Source: Bacteroidota bacterium (GTDB lineage: Bacteria > Bacteroidota > Ignavibacteria > UBA10030 > SZUA-254). From it: a DNA stretch of 7,238 nucleotides. The stretch lies in the NCBI GenBank assembly GCA_004322375.1, contig SCUC01000546.1:1-7238 (forward strand). Reading direction: 5' to 3'. Positions 1 through 5,773 of the stretch are shown here, in pieces. A model generated the notes under the pieces. That model did not search any database. It was not told where the DNA came from and worked only from the letters and a program-made list of their open reading frames with translations. Both the position numbers and the translations under genes were made by a program. The stretch's first letter is position 1, and the number at the start of each line of letters is the position of its first letter.

Positions 1-44
1 TTTTCCGGCATTTGTGCTGATACTGGAGCACAAATGCCGGAAAA
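1..44. repeat. Perfect inverted repeat over the M23 gene start
   Basis: TTTTCCGGCATTTGTGCT at 1-18 is the exact reverse complement of 27-44, with an 8-base loop (GATACTGG, 19-26). The proposed ATG of the M23 gene (34-36) lies in the right arm, and its likely ribosome binding site GGAG (25-28) spans the loop and stem edge. If transcribed, the hairpin would hide the start codon. It is not a normal terminator: T residues precede the stem and A residues follow it. Because it sits exactly at the window edge, it could also be a fold-back artefact at a contig end. The repeat itself is seen directly; its role is inferred. Confidence 0.85.
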
Positions 45-588
45 GAAAAGCAACGACAGGTTACGACGAAGTTCTGATATTGAAAACGATGTCCGGCAGA
101 GAGATATTGTTCAAGAAGAGTATTCGACGTTAAATCAGGCACGAGGAACACAGGGCGACATAAGTCGGCAGGAAAATGTTGACACGCTCCGTTGGCGAAC
201 TCAATCAGGGAATTATTTGCCTTTGACGATGCCGGTTTTGGGCTACCAAACAAAACAGTATACCGGCGAACAGCATCACGAGGGAATTGATATTGTAGCA
301 AAAGAAGGAAGCCCGGTAGTCGCGGCGGCAAACGGGACAATCATATACTCCGACTGGACGCTTGATGACGGCATGATGATTATCATCGCTCATGGAGCAG
401 GACTGACGACAGTATATAAGCATAATAAAGCGCTCTTAAAACGAAGGGGCGCCATAGTGAAACGCGGGGAGACTGTAGCGTTATTAGGGAATACAGGGCG
501 AACAAGCACCGGACCCCACTTGCACTTTGAAGTGTGGAACAATGGCATCGCTCTTAATCCGATGAATTATCTCATTACCATACAATGA
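34..588 (+). CDS. M23 family (LytM-type) zinc endopeptidase, possibly 5'-partial
   Basis: Probable peptidoglycan endopeptidase that cuts peptide cross-links in the cell wall. The catalytic domain covers about residues 65-180 of the 184 visible. It has the HxGxD motif (H82, D86), a central AHG...YKH segment (H120, H130) and the HLHFE motif (H162, H164). These supply the Zn ligands (H82, D86, H164) and the catalytic His pair, so the enzyme looks active. Residues 1-60 are charged and polar, with no signal peptide or membrane segment. The frame stays open from 34 back to base 1, so the protein may begin upstream, where an anchor could lie. I kept the ATG at 34 because GGAG stands 5 bases before it, but this start is uncertain. 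The bactofilin gene follows at once. M23 enzymes paired with bactofilins are known in several bacteria, such as Helicobacter CcmA with Csd1, where they shape the cell. Confidence 0.9.
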   Translation: MPEKKSNDRLRRSSDIENDVRQRDIVQEEYSTLNQARGTQGDISRQENVDTLRWRTQSGNYLPLTMPVLGYQTKQYTGEQHHEGIDIVAKEGSPVVAAANGTIIYSDWTLDDGMMIIIAHGAGLTTVYKHNKALLKRRGAIVKRGETVALLGNTGRTSTGPHLHFEVWNNGIALNPMNYLITIQ

Positions 589-602
589 AAGGAACGGTTA
601 CT

Positions 603-995
603 ATGAAAAACGAACCCTCTGCAGGAATCAATCTCATTGGAGTGGGAACTGTGCTGGAAGGAAAACTTCGCACACCGGGTGATATTCAAATTGACGGCAA
701 AGTGATGGGGGAAATTACCGCGTCACAAAATATTTCTATCGGAGCCTCCGGCGATATTGATGGAAATGTCAATGCCCGTAATGTAACCATTGGCGGGAAA
801 ATCAAAGGAACGATCGTCGCACAGGAGAAACTGATGTTTCAATCGAAAGCCGTAGTAAGGGGTGATATTCGAGCAGCAAAATTGGTGATTGACGAGGGGG
901 CGCTCTTCGATGGAAATTGCACAATGGCTGAGGCGAAACAGATGCCAAGCGTGGTCGAGCTGAAACCGGAAGCACGCAGAGCAGAAGGGCGTTGA
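603..995 (+). CDS. Bactofilin (polymer-forming cytoskeletal protein)
   Basis: A 130-residue bactofilin, a cytoskeletal protein that polymerises without nucleotide into filaments, often on the inner face of the membrane, and places cell-wall enzymes. The core, about residues 9-108, is a run of short beta-strand repeats rich in Gly, Ile and Val (for example GDIQIDGKVMGEI, GDIDGNVNARNVTIGGKIKG), the beta-helix pattern of the family. Short, disordered-looking tails flank it: a brief N-terminus and a C-terminus rich in Lys, Arg and Glu. I chose the ATG at 603 because AAAGGA (588-593) lies 9 bases before it. An ATG at 585 overlaps the stop of the M23 gene and would add 6 residues, but has no ribosome binding site. 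The tight link to the M23 gene suggests that the bactofilin recruits that enzyme. The atpZ-like gene starts only 3 bases after the stop, so the two are probably co-transcribed. Confidence 0.93.
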   Translation: MKNEPSAGINLIGVGTVLEGKLRTPGDIQIDGKVMGEITASQNISIGASGDIDGNVNARNVTIGGKIKGTIVAQEKLMFQSKAVVRGDIRAAKLVIDEGALFDGNCTMAEAKQMPSVVELKPEARRAEGR

Positions 996-998
996 GCC

Positions 999-1268
999 GT
1001 GTCATCCCCCAATGACAACAATGTCGGGGGGAAGGAAAAGTTTTCTAAAACTTTTCGCGATGTCGGACCGTTTTTCGGTTCGGGAATTCAGCTTGCTGCG
1101 GCAGTCGTCATCATGTATTTTATCGGGCTTTGGATTGACAGCATGTGGGAAACAGAGCCATGGGGGATGATCGTATGTGTTTTTTTCGGCTCGGCAGCGG
1201 GGTTAGTTCACTTTATCCGGGAAGTGATGGCATATAACGACAAAGAGTCTAAACAACAAAAGAAATAA
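999..1268 (+). CDS. atpZ: AtpZ/AtpI-family small membrane protein of the ATP synthase operon
   Basis: An 89-residue protein with two predicted membrane helices (about 28-45 and 55-73), a polar Lys-rich N-terminus and a charged tail ending KESKQQKK. The segment GLWIDSMW, followed by a Gly/Ala-containing second helix (FFGSAAGLVHFIREV), matches the AtpZ/AtpI family found at the head of many ATP synthase operons. These proteins are linked to c-ring assembly, and in some species to Mg2+ or Ca2+ uptake. The start is GTG at 999, 3 bases after the bactofilin stop. GAAGGG (984-989) stands 9 bases upstream, and no ATG in this frame occurs before residue 39, which is inside the first helix. The symbol is given by family and position; the biochemical role is not shown by the sequence. 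Confidence 0.8.
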   Translation: MSSPNDNNVGGKEKFSKTFRDVGPFFGSGIQLAAAVVIMYFIGLWIDSMWETEPWGMIVCVFFGSAAGLVHFIREVMAYNDKESKQQKK

Positions 1269-1643
1269 ATGTCATTTCCCCGACAGGTCGCGGCAGCATT
1301 TGGTTGTATCAGCATCGTTTCAAGCTACCCGCTGTACACATACGGAACCATAGAAATATTCCATGCGGCGATTGTTGGAGCGGTTCTCGCGACAGTAAAC
1401 GTGCTGCTGGGATATGCGGCAATCGAGCACTCGTTCAATAAATCGGCAACGGTTTTTTTGAAGGTTGTGATTGGCGGAATGGGAATTAGGATGTTCGGTT
1501 TAGCAGGAATTCTCGTCCTGCTTATTAAAGTGGCAATGCTCAACGTCGTTGCCTTAGTCGGTTCGATGGGTATTTTTTACGTTGTCTTTCTCATGTTAGA
1601 AGTTCTTTACATCAATAAAAAAGTAAATTTACGTCAACAATAA
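1269..1643 (+). CDS. atpI: AtpI-like ATP synthase assembly membrane protein
   Basis: A 124-residue, strongly hydrophobic protein with about four membrane helices (roughly 5-22, 29-50, 62-87 and 90-116) and a short basic end (NKKVNLRQQ). Position between the atpZ-like gene and atpB, together with length and topology, fits AtpI (ATP synthase subunit I), a non-stoichiometric factor thought to help assemble the c-ring. Sequence within this family is poorly conserved, so the call rests mainly on context. The ATG at 1269 directly follows the TAA of the preceding gene (1266-1268). There is no clear Shine-Dalgarno sequence, only the A-rich end of the previous gene, so translation is probably coupled. 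Confidence 0.72.
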   Translation: MSFPRQVAAAFGCISIVSSYPLYTYGTIEIFHAAIVGAVLATVNVLLGYAAIEHSFNKSATVFLKVVIGGMGIRMFGLAGILVLLIKVAMLNVVALVGSMGIFYVVFLMLEVLYINKKVNLRQQ

Positions 1644-1651
1644 ATTTTCAA

Positions 1652-2581
1652 GTGGTTCTTAATTCGGAAACAGTAGAAACGATACAGCACGGCGCGGCGG
1701 ATACGCTTCACGCAGCCGCGCAAACGGGAGGGCATGGTGAAGCCGAGGGCAATCTCTTTACCCAGCTGCTTCATCACCTTAAGGATTCTCACGAGATAGA
1801 ATATCCCGGCGGGCATCTTGAGCTGCCGCATTTTGCGCCCATTCATATCGGCGAGCTTACCATAGACCTTTCCATCACAAAGCACGTGCTATTCATGTGG
1901 GTTGCCGCAATCATTCTTGGTACGATTGTCATCTCCGCGGCGAGAAAAAATTCTAGAAGCTTGATTCCAAAAGGCATCGGGAATCTTATCGAGGTTTTTG
2001 TTCAATTCATTCGCGACGATGTTGCCCTGCCAAACATGGGAAAAAGCGGATTGAAGTATATGCCCTACCTGCTGACAACATTCTTTTTTATCCTTACGAT
2101 GAATTTGTTAGGATTGATACCGTATGGCGCATCGGCAACGGGCAATATCAGCGTAACACTTGCACTGGCGGTTATTGCTTTTGTGATGATTCAGGTTTCT
2201 GCAGTTAAGGCGCAGGGATTCGGGCATTACCTGGCGCATTTGACAGGCGGAGTTCACTGGATGCTGTGGCCCATCATGGTACCGATTGAAATTTTAGGTC
2301 TGTTCACAAAGCCATTCGCTCTCTGCATTCGTCTTTATGCCAATATGACAGGGGGGCACATCGTTATTGTTTCGATGATTGGATTGATTTTCCTGTTCAA
2401 GTCGTATTTGATTGCTCCTGCTTCAATCGGATTTGTCGCGGCAATCAATATGCTTGAGCTGTTTGTCGCGTTTTTACAGGCGTATATTTTTACCATGCTG
2501 ACCTCGTTATTCATGGGGCTTGGCATCAAGGCTGGTGAAGAGCATGCCGCGCATGAAGCTCATGCGGGACACGGACATTAG
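1652..2581 (+). CDS. atpB: ATP synthase F0 subunit a
   Basis: Stator subunit that, with the c-ring, forms the two half-channels for ions through the membrane. The essential Arg is R227, in IRLYANMTGGH, and Q276 in FLQAYIF matches E. coli Q252. The acid and His positions near the Arg are swapped relative to E. coli: H236 stands where E. coli has E219, and E269 where it has H245, the arrangement known from mitochondria. At 309 residues it is longer than E. coli (271). The first 78 residues are a His-rich hydrophilic extension (H13, H20, H28, H41, H42, H47 and others), and the tail has five His in its last 12 residues. Membrane helices run from about 79 to 291. The start is GTG at 1652, 8 bases after atpI, with no visible Shine-Dalgarno; no ATG in frame occurs before residue 82, inside the first helix, and the upstream frame closes at 1616. 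Confidence 0.97.
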   Translation: MVLNSETVETIQHGAADTLHAAAQTGGHGEAEGNLFTQLLHHLKDSHEIEYPGGHLELPHFAPIHIGELTIDLSITKHVLFMWVAAIILGTIVISAARKNSRSLIPKGIGNLIEVFVQFIRDDVALPNMGKSGLKYMPYLLTTFFFILTMNLLGLIPYGASATGNISVTLALAVIAFVMIQVSAVKAQGFGHYLAHLTGGVHWMLWPIMVPIEILGLFTKPFALCIRLYANMTGGHIVIVSMIGLIFLFKSYLIAPASIGFVAAINMLELFVAFLQAYIFTMLTSLFMGLGIKAGEEHAAHEAHAGHGH

Positions 2582-2585
2582 GGTC

Positions 2586-2631
2586 GGGAGTAGGTCGTCT
2601 TCGGCGAACCTCGCCATAGGCGGGAACTCCC
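2586..2631. repeat. Structured palindromic element just after atpB
   Basis: GGGAGT (2586-2591) pairs with ACTCCC (2626-2631) and encloses two smaller hairpins. AGGTCG (2592-2597) pairs with CGaACCT (2605-2611, one bulged A), and CGCC (2612-2615) pairs with GGCG (2619-2622) over an ATA loop. The result is a three-way junction starting 5 bases after the atpB stop. The A-run at 2636-2641 is the wrong base for a terminator on this strand. It may be a small repetitive element or a structured spacer protecting the atpB 3' end. I do not recognise the family. Confidence 0.6.
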
Positions 2632-2655
2632 TCCCAAAAAAGAGAACTCGCGGAT

Positions 2656-2761
2656 TGTCATTCTGAGTCCGCCTTCGCGGACGAAGAATCCACACCCGTC
2701 TTTTGCACTATAGGGGGATTTCTGGATTCTTCATCCCGCTAAAGCAGGATTCAGAATGACA
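2656..2761. repeat. Cruciform REP/MITE-like palindromic element
   Basis: A 106-base element with nested symmetry. The outer arms TGTCATTCTGA (2656-2666) and TCAGAATGACA (2751-2761) pair perfectly. Inner arms GAAGAATCCA (2683-2692) and TGGATTCTTC (2723-2732) also pair perfectly. Between outer and inner arm on each side is a small hairpin: GTCCGC/GCGGAC with loop CTTC (2667-2682), and ATCCCGC/GCAGGAT with loop TAAA and one mismatch (2733-2750). A 30-base centre (2693-2722) separates the halves. This looks like two REP units in inverted orientation, as moved by REP-associated tyrosine transposases. From memory, TGTCATTCTGA...GAAGAATC ends recur in many FCB-group genomes; copy number here cannot be checked from one window. 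Confidence 0.8.
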
Positions 2762-2786
2762 CTCAGGATTTTTTGAGACAATCTCT

Positions 2787-2815
2787 TTGTTACATTTTTT
2801 TTTCATAGATATATA
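2787..2815 (+). promoter_or_regulatory. Candidate internal promoter for atpE and downstream genes
   Basis: TTGTTA (2787-2792) and TATATA (2810-2815) are separated by exactly 17 bases and each matches four of six positions of the sigma-70 consensus. Transcription would begin near 2822, giving a leader of about 19 bases before the atpE start. It lies just downstream of the palindromic repeats, so it could keep atpE to atpG transcribed if the repeats reduce read-through. The stretch is very AT-rich, which makes chance matches likely, and the sigma consensus of this lineage may differ. Confidence 0.33.
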
Positions 2816-2833
2816 TTCACTAAACATCAGGAG
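2795..2833 (+). promoter_or_regulatory. T-rich translation start region of atpE
   Basis: A run of nine T residues (2795-2803) and an AT-rich stretch precede a strong Shine-Dalgarno, AGGAG (2829-2833), 7 bases from the ATG at 2841. In E. coli a U-rich leader before atpE raises translation to meet the high copy number of subunit c, and this leader looks analogous. This ribosome binding site also fixes the start: a TTG at 2787 in the same frame would add 18 residues unlike any c subunit. If the promoter proposed at 2787-2815 is the one used, the T run would not be in that transcript. The enhancing effect is inference. Confidence 0.5.
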
Positions 2834-2840
2834 ATACATA

Positions 2841-3095
2841 ATGGATCAAGCAGTAGAAGTAGCAAAACTCGCGTCTTATCAGTGGGCATATCTTGCCGCA
2901 GGTATCGGCGCTGCATTAACGGTAATCGGAGCAGGACTTGGAATCGGCAAGCTCGCGGCATCGGCAATGGATGCCAGCGGTCGCCAGCCGGAAGTTGCAG
3001 GTCAGGTTCGAACCTCCATGTTAATCGCGGCAGCGCTCATCGAAGGCGCAACCTTCTTCGCTCTCGTTATCTGCATCATTCTTGCAACCAAGTAA
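2841..3095 (+). CDS. atpE: ATP synthase F0 subunit c
   Basis: Proteolipid that forms the rotor ring; each copy binds and releases one ion. It has 84 residues in two helices (about 13-42 and 57-81) joined by the polar loop with the family motif RQP (48-50). The first helix has the Gly/Ala-rich pattern GIGAALTVIGAGLGIG. The ion-carrying carboxylate is E68 in AALIEGATFF. The residues that make a Na+ site in Ilyobacter (Gln32 and Ser66) are replaced by I35 and G69, so H+ is the predicted ion. The start at 2841 has AGGAG 7 bases upstream. Unlike most genes here, it lies far from its upstream neighbour (259 bp), after two palindromic elements, and may have its own promoter. A 56-base gap leads to atpF. 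Confidence 0.98.
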   Translation: MDQAVEVAKLASYQWAYLAAGIGAALTVIGAGLGIGKLAASAMDASGRQPEVAGQVRTSMLIAAALIEGATFFALVICIILATK

Positions 3096-3151
3096 CAGGT
3101 TCACCGGTTCGTTCACACGAATTCGTTGTTCAATAAAATGAAAGAGGAACA

Positions 3152-3637
3152 ATGTTAGAAATAAATCCGGGATTAGTCGTTTGGACTGCAATAACGTTTC
3201 TTCTTCTCGCCTTCGTGCTGAAGAAGTTTGCATGGAAACCGCTCCTTCAGGCGCTGGAAAAACGGGAGGAGCATATTCACACTTCCATCGAGCGGGCTGA
3301 GCAGGCGAAAGCAGAAGCAGAGCGGTTGCTCGAAGAGCATCGTAAGCAAGTTGCTAATGCAGAAGCTGAAGCTCACAACATCATTAAGGAAAGCCGCGCG
3401 TTAGCCCAGAAGCTGAAAAGCGAAATGGAAGAAGCTGCGAAACGGCAGTCGCTGATGATGATTGAGCAAGCAAAGCAGGAAATCGAGCGGAATAAAGACG
3501 CAGCTCTCGCTCAATTACGCGGCGAGGTAGCCGACCTGGCAATTCTTGCCGCCGGCAAAATATTGAACGAGACATTAGACGCCAACAAACACCGTAGGCT
3601 TGTTGACGACGTGTTGCAATCACTTCCGAAGAATTAA
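3152..3637 (+). CDS. atpF: ATP synthase F0 subunit b
   Basis: Peripheral stalk subunit that holds the alpha/beta head against rotation and links it, through delta, to subunit a. Of 161 residues (E. coli 156), about 7-24 form the single membrane helix. This is followed by the KKFAWKPLLQALEKRE segment usual in b subunits, then a long Glu/Lys/Ala-rich coiled coil to about residue 125. The C-terminal part (DLAILAAGKILNETLDANKHRRLVDD) is the delta-binding end. Only one b gene is present, so the stalk is probably a homodimer rather than a b/b' pair. GAGGA (3144-3148) stands 3 bases before the ATG, which is short but usable. atpH starts 6 bases after the stop. Confidence 0.97.
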   Translation: MLEINPGLVVWTAITFLLLAFVLKKFAWKPLLQALEKREEHIHTSIERAEQAKAEAERLLEEHRKQVANAEAEAHNIIKESRALAQKLKSEMEEAAKRQSLMMIEQAKQEIERNKDAALAQLRGEVADLAILAAGKILNETLDANKHRRLVDDVLQSLPKN

Positions 3638-3643
3638 GGAACC

Positions 3644-4189
3644 ATGAAAAATACTCGCGCAGCATACCGGTACGCGTTAGCGGTTCTAGGCGTTGCGGAA
3701 GAGAGCAAGCAGCTCGATGCCGTCAGCAACGATTTTGATCAGATGGATACCCTTCTTAAAACGTCGCGGGATTTTCTTCACTTCTTGAAAAGCCCCGTCA
3801 TCAACACCGAAAAGAAGAAGGTAGTATTGGAAGAAGTGTTCAAAGGCAGGGTAAACCAATTGACGTTTCTGTTTATCCAGCTGATGACCTCCAAAGGGAG
3901 GGAAAATATTCTTCCTGAGATTATCCAACAGTTCAAGGCATTGCGCGATAAACGGCTGGGAATTCTGAAAGCGGAAGTTCGTTCCGCCGTCAGGCTTACT
4001 CCCGAGCAAGAACAACGGTTGAGTGAACAACTGAACAAACGAACAGGAAAAACGATACACTTACAATTTAAGGAAGATCCGTCGGTGCTTGGCGGGTTCA
4101 CCGTACAATATGAAGACACCGTTCTTGATGGCAGCGTCCGAAGCCAGCTACAAGCGCTGGCGGACCGCTTTGCCGCAGGCTCGGTGTAA
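3644..4189 (+). CDS. atpH: ATP synthase F1 subunit delta
   Basis: Subunit at the top of the F1 head that joins the N-termini of alpha to the b stalk (the OSCP equivalent). It has 181 residues (E. coli 177). The N-terminal helical domain begins RAAYRYALAVLGVAEE, typical of the family, and runs to about residue 105. The C-terminal domain carries the conserved pattern DPSVLGGFTVQYEDTVLDGSVRSQL, split here as DPSVLGGFTVQ (145-155) and DTVLDGSVRSQL (158-169). AAGGA (3636-3640) overlaps the atpF stop and lies 3 bases before the ATG, so translation is probably coupled to atpF. A 34-base gap separates it from atpA. Confidence 0.96.
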   Translation: MKNTRAAYRYALAVLGVAEESKQLDAVSNDFDQMDTLLKTSRDFLHFLKSPVINTEKKKVVLEEVFKGRVNQLTFLFIQLMTSKGRENILPEIIQQFKALRDKRLGILKAEVRSAVRLTPEQEQRLSEQLNKRTGKTIHLQFKEDPSVLGGFTVQYEDTVLDGSVRSQLQALADRFAAGSV

Positions 4190-4223
4190 TTTTTGAATCA
4201 TGAGGAAATGAAAAGGATTATCA

Positions 4224-5771
4224 ATGGCAGAAGTAAGACCCGATGAAGTCTCTGCAATATTAAGGAAGCAGCTTTCCGGCTTTGAAAAGGAAGTTGACGT
4301 CTATGACGTCGGTACCGTGCTACAAGTCGGAGACGGTATCGCGCGTATCTATGGACTTTCCAAAGTCATGGCGAGCGAGCTAGTGGAATTTCCCAACGAC
4401 ATTTTTGGAATGGTATTAAACCTTGAAGAAGACAACGTTGGATGCGTTATTTTCGGTGAAGGGGCAAAAATACGGGAAGGCGACACGGTAAAACGAACCG
4501 GTCGGGTCGCCTCGATGCCGGTGGGGGAAGCGATGTTGGGTCGCGTTATTAATCCCCTTGGACAACCGATAGACGGCCGCGGCTCAATTAAATCGGATAA
4601 GTTTTTGCCGCTGGAACGAAAAGCGCTTGGCGTTATCCAGCGTCAGCCGGTGAAAGAACCGTTGCAAACGGGTCTTAAAGCGGTTGACGGGATGATTCCG
4701 ATAGGACGCGGGCAACGTGAGCTTATCATTGGGGACCGTCAAACGGGCAAAACAGCGATTGCCATTGATACAATTATCAACCAGAAATCCACGCACACCG
4801 AAGATGCAAAAAAGCGCGGAGTCAAGCCGATGTATTGCATTTACGTTGCAATCGGTCAGAAAGGCTCTACTATTGCGCAGGTCGTCGCGAAGCTGGAAGA
4901 AGCAGGGGCGATGGAATATACGACCGTCATTTCGGCAACTGCCAGCGATCCTTCGCCGATGCAGTTTATCGCGCCGTACGCGGGAGCTACGCTTGGCGAG
5001 TATTTCCGCGACAACGGCAGGCATGCTCTTGTTGTCTATGATGATTTGTCGAAGCACGCTCAGGCATATCGTCAAGTTTCTCTGCTGTTGCGGCGTCCTC
5101 CGGGAAGAGAAGCGTATCCCGGCGATGTGTTTTATCTCCACTCGCGATTGTTAGAACGAGCCTCGAAGCTGAACGATGAGCTTGGCGGCGGCAGCTTGAC
5201 CGCACTTCCTGTTATCGAAACACAGGCAGGTGACGTTTCGGCGTATATTCCGACAAACGTTATTTCTATTACGGACGGACAAATCTATCTTGAGCCGGGA
5301 TTGTTTAACTCCGGTATTCGTCCGGCAATTAACGTCGGTATCTCGGTTTCACGCGTCGGTGGAAACGCACAAATCAAAGCGATGAAAAAAGTCGCCGGAA
5401 GATTGCGTCTCGATCTTGCACAGTACCGCGAGCTGGAAGCCTTTGCAAAGTTCGGTTCTGATCTCGATAAATCAACTCAAGCCCAGCTGACCCGCGGCTC
5501 ACGGTTAGTGGAATTGCTGAAGCAGGGTCAATACCAGCCCATGCCCATAGAGAAACAGGTAGCGAGCATTTATTTCGGCACCAATGGTTTTCTTGATGAA
5601 ATTCCACTTGAACATGTTCAACGCTGCATGCTTGAGCTATTAGAAATGATGGAACTGAAGCACAAGTCGCTCCTTGATGAAATCGCCGATAAAAAAGAGC
5701 TTACCAATGAAATAACGGAGAAACTCAACTCGATTGGGAGAGAGTTTGTCGCATCCTTTAAGGTTGCATAA
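4224..5771 (+). CDS. atpA: ATP synthase F1 subunit alpha
   Basis: Non-catalytic nucleotide-binding subunit; three copies alternate with beta in the F1 head. It has 515 residues (E. coli 513). The Walker A loop is GDRQTGKT (170-177) and the Walker B strand ends in ALVVYDD (268-274). The family signature PAINVGISVS is at 367-376, followed directly by R377, the arginine that reaches into the neighbouring catalytic site. The N-terminal beta-barrel, central nucleotide domain and C-terminal helical domain are complete, with no sign of a frameshift. AAAAGGA (4211-4217) stands 6 bases before the ATG. atpG begins 2 bases after the stop, so the two are tightly coupled. No atpD follows, so the beta partner must be encoded elsewhere. 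Confidence 0.99.
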   Translation: MAEVRPDEVSAILRKQLSGFEKEVDVYDVGTVLQVGDGIARIYGLSKVMASELVEFPNDIFGMVLNLEEDNVGCVIFGEGAKIREGDTVKRTGRVASMPVGEAMLGRVINPLGQPIDGRGSIKSDKFLPLERKALGVIQRQPVKEPLQTGLKAVDGMIPIGRGQRELIIGDRQTGKTAIAIDTIINQKSTHTEDAKKRGVKPMYCIYVAIGQKGSTIAQVVAKLEEAGAMEYTTVISATASDPSPMQFIAPYAGATLGEYFRDNGRHALVVYDDLSKHAQAYRQVSLLLRRPPGREAYPGDVFYLHSRLLERASKLNDELGGGSLTALPVIETQAGDVSAYIPTNVISITDGQIYLEPGLFNSGIRPAINVGISVSRVGGNAQIKAMKKVAGRLRLDLAQYRELEAFAKFGSDLDKSTQAQLTRGSRLVELLKQGQYQPMPIEKQVASIYFGTNGFLDEIPLEHVQRCMLELLEMMELKHKSLLDEIADKKELTNEITEKLNSIGREFVASFKVA

Positions 5772-5773
5772 GA

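Noticed and set aside
2507..2695. 62-residue reading frame on the minus strand
   Set aside because: It runs through the end of atpB and both palindromic elements; repeats often give such open frames by chance.
2762..2803. Terminator between atpB and atpE
   Set aside because: T runs at 2769-2774 and 2795-2803 follow the repeat, but the first is 7 bases from the stem and the second is preceded only by a 4-bp hairpin. Neither has proper terminator form.
2787..2840. N-terminal extension of AtpE from TTG
   Set aside because: The extra 18 residues do not fit the c subunit family, and AGGAG before the ATG at 2841 fixes the start.
3117..3126. 10-base palindrome ACGAATTCGT between atpE and atpF
   Set aside because: It is short and has no loop or repeat partner; palindromes of this size occur by chance.
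4584..5205. Several long reading frames on both strands inside atpA
   Set aside because: They are alternate-frame shadows of the strongly conserved alpha subunit gene and resemble no protein family.
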